Positions 60,587 through 64,000 of a DNA stretch of 64,000 bases are shown in pieces. Positions within the stretch are counted from its first letter, which is position 1; the number at the start of each line of letters is the position of its first letter. Both the position numbers and the translations under genes were made by a program. Source of the stretch: Actinomadura harenae (GTDB taxonomy: Bacteria; Actinomycetota; Actinomycetes; Streptosporangiales; Streptosporangiaceae); contig NZ_RFFG01000003.1 of assembly GCF_003696215.1 (NCBI RefSeq), forward strand, positions 124,001 to 188,000. Reading direction: 5' to 3'. The notes beneath the pieces were generated by a model. It made no database searches. It was not told the origin of the DNA and saw only the letters and a program-made list of their open reading frames with translations.

Positions 60587-61291
60587 ATGAGAACGCAGCG
60601 CATCCTGCCCGTCCTGACCGCCTCCACCGCCCTGGCCGGGGCGGCCGTCCTTCTTCCGTCCGCCGCCCACGCCGCGACCCCGGCCAAGGCGCCCGCCTCC
60701 AAGGCGCCCGCCTCCCACGCGCGGACCGCTCACTGCGTCTTCACCCCGACGCCCGACAACCCGGCCGCCAAGCCCGTCCACGCGCCGAAGGCGACGGTCC
60801 GCGCGCACGGCACCGTGGACGTCCGGATCGTCACCAACCACGGTGAGGTCCGGATCAGCATGGACCGGCGGAACGCGCCCTGCGCGGTGGAGAACTTCGC
60901 CAGCCTCACCAAGCAGAAGTTCTACAACCACACGCAGTGCTGGCGGCTGACGAACTCGGAGCGCCTCGGCGTCCTGCAGTGCGGCGACATCTACCGCGCC
61001 GAGGAGGGCGGGCCGGGCTACAAGTTCGACGACGAGCTGACCGGCAAGGAGACCTACCCGCGCGGCACCGTCGCGATGGGCAACTGGGGGCCGAACACCA
61101 ACGGCAGCCAGTTCTTCATCGTCCACACGCACGCGAACATCCCGGCCGCGTTCACGGTGCTCGGGAAGGTCACCAAGGGGATGAAGGTCCTCGACGAGAT
61201 CGCCGCGGGCGGCATCATCCCGCAGTCCGGCCCGCTCGACGGCCTGCCCAAGCACCCCGTGAAGATCATCCGCGTGACCGCGCACGGCTGA
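60587..61291 (+). CDS. Secreted cyclophilin-type peptidyl-prolyl isomerase
   Basis: This 234-residue protein has a signal peptide (MRTQRILPVLTASTALAG, cleavage near AHAATP), a Lys/Ala/Pro linker, and a cyclophilin domain (about 80-232) with NFASLTKQKFYN, the GNWGPNTNGSQFFIV active-site block and FTVLGKVTKGMKVLD. Cyclophilins catalyse proline isomerisation. This one would help fold proteins outside the membrane. The Arg that many cyclophilins carry in FHR is replaced by a QCWRL segment, common in this secreted actinobacterial branch. Confidence 0.93.
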   Translation: MRTQRILPVLTASTALAGAAVLLPSAAHAATPAKAPASKAPASHARTAHCVFTPTPDNPAAKPVHAPKATVRAHGTVDVRIVTNHGEVRISMDRRNAPCAVENFASLTKQKFYNHTQCWRLTNSERLGVLQCGDIYRAEEGGPGYKFDDELTGKETYPRGTVAMGNWGPNTNGSQFFIVHTHANIPAAFTVLGKVTKGMKVLDEIAAGGIIPQSGPLDGLPKHPVKIIRVTAHG

Positions 61292-61382
61292 TCCGCGTGT
61301 TCCGGGGCGGGTCAGGGTGTCACATCCGGGCCCGCCCGGGCGTCGTTAGGGTGAGATCCAGGACCTGATCCCGAGGAGTCGG

Positions 61383-62138
61383 ATGACCTCCCACGACGAC
61401 AAGGCCGCACGGCTGCGCGAACTGCACCGTCCGGGCGACCCGCTGATCCTGCCCAACGTGTGGGACGCCGCGAGCGCGCGGGTCGTCGCGGACGCCGGAT
61501 ACCCGGCGCTCGCCACCGCCAGCGCCGCCGTGTCCGCGATGCTCGGCTACGACGACCACCAGGGCGCCCCGGCGGACGAGATGTTCGCGGCGGCCGCCCG
61601 GGTCGTCCGGGCCGCCGGGGACCTCCCGGTCACCGTGGACGCCGAGGCCGGGTACGGCCTCCCGCCCGCCGACCTGGTCGCGCGGCTCGCCGCGATCGGC
61701 GCGGTCGGCTGCAACCTGGAGGACACCGACCTCGCCGCGGGAGGCGGGCTCGCCGACGCGTCCGCGCAGGCCGAGTACCTGGCGTCCGTCCGGGAGGCGG
61801 CCCGTGCGAACGGCACCGACCTGGTGATCAACGCCCGCGTGGACGTGTTCGCCGGCAAGCCCGAGGCGACCCCCGAGCTGATCGACGCGGCGCTCGACCG
61901 GGGACACCGCTACCTGGAGGCCGGGGCCGACGCGGTCTACCCGATCCTCCTGACCGACGAGAACGCGATCGCGACGCTCACCAAGGAGCTGCCGGGGCCG
62001 GTCAACGTCCTGTGCCTGCCCGGGACGACGGTCTCCCGCCTCGCCGAACTCGGCGTCGCGCGGATCTCCTGGGGCCCGCAGCCGCACCGCCTCGCCATGG
62101 CCGCGCTCCAGGACCATGTCACCGGCCTGCGTCCCTGA
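61383..62138 (+). CDS. Isocitrate lyase / PEP mutase family protein
   Basis: This 251-residue TIM-barrel enzyme shows LPNVWDAASARVVADAGYPALATAS, the metal-binding VTVDAEAGYG (Asp and Glu) and GCNLEDTD, all characteristic of the ICL/PEPM superfamily. It lacks the catalytic Cys loop KKCG of true isocitrate lyase, so a C-C or C-P lyase acting on a small 2-oxo or carboxy compound (oxaloacetate hydrolase-, methylisocitrate lyase-like) is more likely. The exact reaction is not determinable. The gene is monocistronic. Confidence 0.9.
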   Translation: MTSHDDKAARLRELHRPGDPLILPNVWDAASARVVADAGYPALATASAAVSAMLGYDDHQGAPADEMFAAAARVVRAAGDLPVTVDAEAGYGLPPADLVARLAAIGAVGCNLEDTDLAAGGGLADASAQAEYLASVREAARANGTDLVINARVDVFAGKPEATPELIDAALDRGHRYLEAGADAVYPILLTDENAIATLTKELPGPVNVLCLPGTTVSRLAELGVARISWGPQPHRLAMAALQDHVTGLRP

Positions 62139-62184
62139 CCTGGGATGACGTCCGCCCGGCCGGGGTGACCGGCCGGGCGCGCCG

Positions 62185-62664
62185 CTAGGACCGGACGGTC
62201 AGCCAGAGGCCCGTCGCGGAGGCGTCGCGGTGGAACCTGAGGTGCCAGCAGCCCGCGCTCGGGAAGCGGTACACCAGCGTCCACTCGTCGCCGGGACGGT
62301 CGTAGGCGATCCCGCCCGGTGAAGGTCCGGACACCGCCGGGAGGTCGTCCACCCCGGGCCCGCGCGCGCTGAGCCGCAGGCCGCCGTGCCCGGTCACGCG
62401 CAGCGTGAGGCGGACGTCGCGGCCCGCCTTGAAGGGGACCTGGTCGGCGAGGGCCCAGAGGGTCGCGTTCCGGCCCGACCCCTCGACCTCGGGACGGCCA
62501 TGCCAGGCGCCGACCGCCGACCCGGGTTTGCAGCCGCGATGCGAGTCGACGGTCACGACCCCGATCGGCTTGATCATCGAGCTCGCGGCCCCGTGCGCGC
62601 ATCCGCCGAGCACGGCGGCCGAGCACGCCAGTCCCGCGCCCGCCGCGACGACGCCGCTCCTCAT
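62185..62664 (-). CDS. Lipoprotein of unknown function
   Basis: This 159-residue protein has a signal with lipobox AAVLGGCAHG (Cys at about 22). The mature domain is beta-rich and contains two further cysteines (HRGCKPG, SAGCWHLRFHRD) and LWALADQVPF. It resembles small actinobacterial lipoproteins of unknown role that face the cell wall. The start was chosen at the signal peptide. A frame to 62706 is open without a better ribosome site. Confidence 0.75.
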   Translation of the reverse strand: MRSGVVAAGAGLACSAAVLGGCAHGAASSMIKPIGVVTVDSHRGCKPGSAVGAWHGRPEVEGSGRNATLWALADQVPFKAGRDVRLTLRVTGHGGLRLSARGPGVDDLPAVSGPSPGGIAYDRPGDEWTLVYRFPSAGCWHLRFHRDASATGLWLTVRS

Positions 62665-62831
62665 CACGTCTCGCCCCCGCTCGACGCTCCCGACCCTTCT
62701 CCTCACTGTCCGCCGCCGGCGCGCGTCCGTCCACCCTCGCGCCGACCCGGTCTATCCACCGGGCCACACCAGGCCGCCCCCACGGTGACCGGCGCCCCCA
62801 GGGCGGGCTGGGGGCGCCGGAGCCCGAGGGG

Positions 62832-63185
62832 CTAGGAGGGGAGTTCCTCGATGACCGAGACGCCCTGGGAGGCGTGGGGGCCGTAGCGTTCCCATTCCTC
62901 GCGGAGGCGGACGCGGCCGTCGGGCAGGAGCTCCGGGGTGGAGCGGACGCGGCCGCTGACCACGGTCGCGTCCGCGAGGACCTGGCAGTAGGCGAGGTCC
63001 AGGCTGTCGTCGTCGGAGCGGCGGCCGACCAGGTAGCCGCGGACGACCTGGCCGCCGTCGAAGTCGGCCCAGACGGTGTCGCCGTCCTGGTGGTAGCGGC
63101 CGACGGGGACGCCCCCGGCGGACGCGGTCTCGGCGGCGGACGAGCGGAACCGCCGTCCCTCGTAGTCGATGGGCACGCCGCTCAC
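62832..63185 (-). CDS. Small protein annotated in other genomes as N-acetylglutamate synthase-like
   Basis: This 117-residue beta protein has the pattern IDYEGRRFR, GRYHQDGDTVWADFDGGQVVRGYLVG and ELLPDGRVRLREEW. It matches a widespread small family often labelled n-acetylglutamate synthase without biochemical proof, and it lacks a GNAT fold. Its GTG overlaps the stop of the N-monooxygenase gene (GTGA), so it belongs to that operon, and its function may be tied to siderophore assembly. Confidence 0.7.
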   Translation of the reverse strand: MSGVPIDYEGRRFRSSAAETASAGGVPVGRYHQDGDTVWADFDGGQVVRGYLVGRRSDDDSLDLAYCQVLADATVVSGRVRSTPELLPDGRVRLREEWERYGPHASQGVSVIEELPS

Positions 63186-64000
63186 CCCCACACGACGCTG
63201 GGCGCGGCGTCGCGGACGGTGTAGACGTCCCGCTCGAACAGCGAGTTGATGATCGTCGCGGCGCGGACCGGGAGCAGGGTCAGGTTCGCGTCCGCGACGC
63301 CGTGCGTGTACCGGGCCCGGTTCTGCACGAAGATCTTGTTGCGGTCGGAGCCCTTCCAGCGCAGCGAGTAGTCCGAGTCGACGATCATCTCGCCGGTGTC
63401 GTCGTGGTCGATGAGCTCGGTCAGGGACGGCGCGAGCGGCGGCGGTGTGGCCGTGCGCCCGGTGGCGAGGACGACGTACCGGGCGGGCACCTTCTCGTGG
63501 CCGATCGGGGACGTCGCCGACAGGACGAACCCGTCGCCGTCGCGGTCGGCGGACGTGACGTCCCGGCCGGGCCGCATGGTGAGCGGGTACCGGTCCAGGC
63601 GCAGCATCCCGTCGTAGTTGGCCTGGTAGATGGACTGGAGGGCGCCGGGCGTGATCGCGTCGCCGGTGAGGGTCTGGCCCTCGATGAGCCGCCGCCGGGT
63701 CTCCCGCGTGACCTGCTGGAGGAACTCGACGTAGGCGGGACGGTAGAAGTCGTTGGCGGGCGGCGAGTCGTCCATGGGCTGGAACCAGGGCCGCCGGCCG
63801 AGCCAGGTGACGTCGGTGAAGCCGTGGCCGAGCAGCTCCAGGACGCATTCGGCGCCGGTCTGGCCGCCGCCGATGACCGAGACGGGCGCCTCGCGGTCCA
63901 TGTCGGGGAGGCGGCCGGTGAGCTCCTCGGGGACGAAGGCGTCGTCGCCGACGATCCCGGACAGGCCCGGCGGGACGTACGGGACGCTGCCCAGGCCGAG
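63182..64000 (-). CDS. Lysine/ornithine N-monooxygenase (SidA/IucD family), 5' end outside window
   Basis: 273 residues of the C-terminal part are visible. GLGSVPYVPPG is the FAD/NADPH-linking strand, and SVIGGGQTGAECVLELL is the NADPH-binding glycine motif. SRR-like GRRPWFQPMDDSPPANDFYRPAYV and ATGRTATPP complete the family pattern. These flavoenzymes hydroxylate the side-chain amine of ornithine, lysine or a diamine on the way to hydroxamate siderophores. The rest of the gene, and probably of the cluster, lies beyond the right edge. Confidence 0.9.
   Translation of the reverse strand, partial: LGLGSVPYVPPGLSGIVGDDAFVPEELTGRLPDMDREAPVSVIGGGQTGAECVLELLGHGFTDVTWLGRRPWFQPMDDSPPANDFYRPAYVEFLQQVTRETRRRLIEGQTLTGDAITPGALQSIYQANYDGMLRLDRYPLTMRPGRDVTSADRDGDGFVLSATSPIGHEKVPARYVVLATGRTATPPPLAPSLTELIDHDDTGEMIVDSDYSLRWKGSDRNKIFVQNRARYTHGVADANLTLLPVRAATIINSLFERDVYTVRDAAPSVVWG

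Overview
The window is chromosomal DNA from a high-GC, mycelial-type actinomycete. Supporting signs are GC-rich third positions, GTG/TTG starts, ATGA/GTGA gene overlaps, an XRE-DUF397 pair, a DUF2637 fragment, ESX (type VII) genes, a mycosin and actinobacterial class III adenylate cyclases. The family (for example Thermomonosporaceae or Streptosporangiaceae) cannot be settled from sequence alone.

Layout. 1-4088: end of an S9 prolyl oligopeptidase, a NarL-type regulator, a DHFR-like reductase, a HAD-like protein, and a peroxiredoxin with an ECF sigma factor. 4949-14384: a tight eight-gene biosynthetic operon and the most interesting part of the window. It has two SznF-like diiron N-oxygenase/cupin proteins, a small Rieske protein, an SznE-like arginine methyltransferase, three ATP-grasp enzymes and an MFS exporter. 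14484-18272: a decayed integrative element flanked by a 44-bp direct repeat of the 3' part of tRNA-Phe. It holds a frameshifted XRE gene, a cold-shock gene, a DEAD-box helicase and a 5'-truncated tyrosine recombinase. tRNA-Phe and tRNA-Asp follow.

18606-31097: a secreted protein, a nitrate/sulfonate/taurine-type ABC uptake operon without an ATPase gene, an amino-acid permease, a cAMP-related neighbourhood (intact adenylate cyclase, orphan histidine kinase, and a cNMP-binding protein with a degenerate cyclase domain) and an XRE-DUF397 pair. 31233-42045: an FAD/Fe-S D-lactate-type dehydrogenase, arylamine N-acetyltransferase, BlaI-like repressor, L,D-transpeptidase, a secreted protein and its broken copy, and a two-component system divergent from an ABC exporter. 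42125-47549: an ESX-associated cluster with mycosin, two YbaB-like proteins, a DUF3558-type lipoprotein and WXG-like proteins, but no EccC ATPase. 47550-53400: gene-poor DNA with fossil mobile genes, an XRE-DUF2690 membrane protein and two orphans. 53407-64000: tRNA-Glu and ordinary core and housekeeping genes (metallophosphoesterase, MFS, PspC, glutaryl-CoA dehydrogenase, aspartate-semialdehyde dehydrogenase, cyclophilin, ICL/PEPM enzyme), ending in a siderophore-type amine N-monooxygenase cut by the window edge.

How the main operon may work (inference). The methyltransferase would modify a guanidine, probably of arginine. The two diiron enzymes would oxidise guanidine nitrogens with electrons from the Rieske protein. 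The three ATP-grasp enzymes would join the product to other amino or carboxylic acids, and the MFS protein would export it. In both SznF-like proteins all seven iron-ligand residues of the oxygenase domain occur at exactly the SznF spacing (numbering recalled from the literature), while the cupin iron site appears to have lost two of three histidines. The product should therefore differ from streptozotocin.
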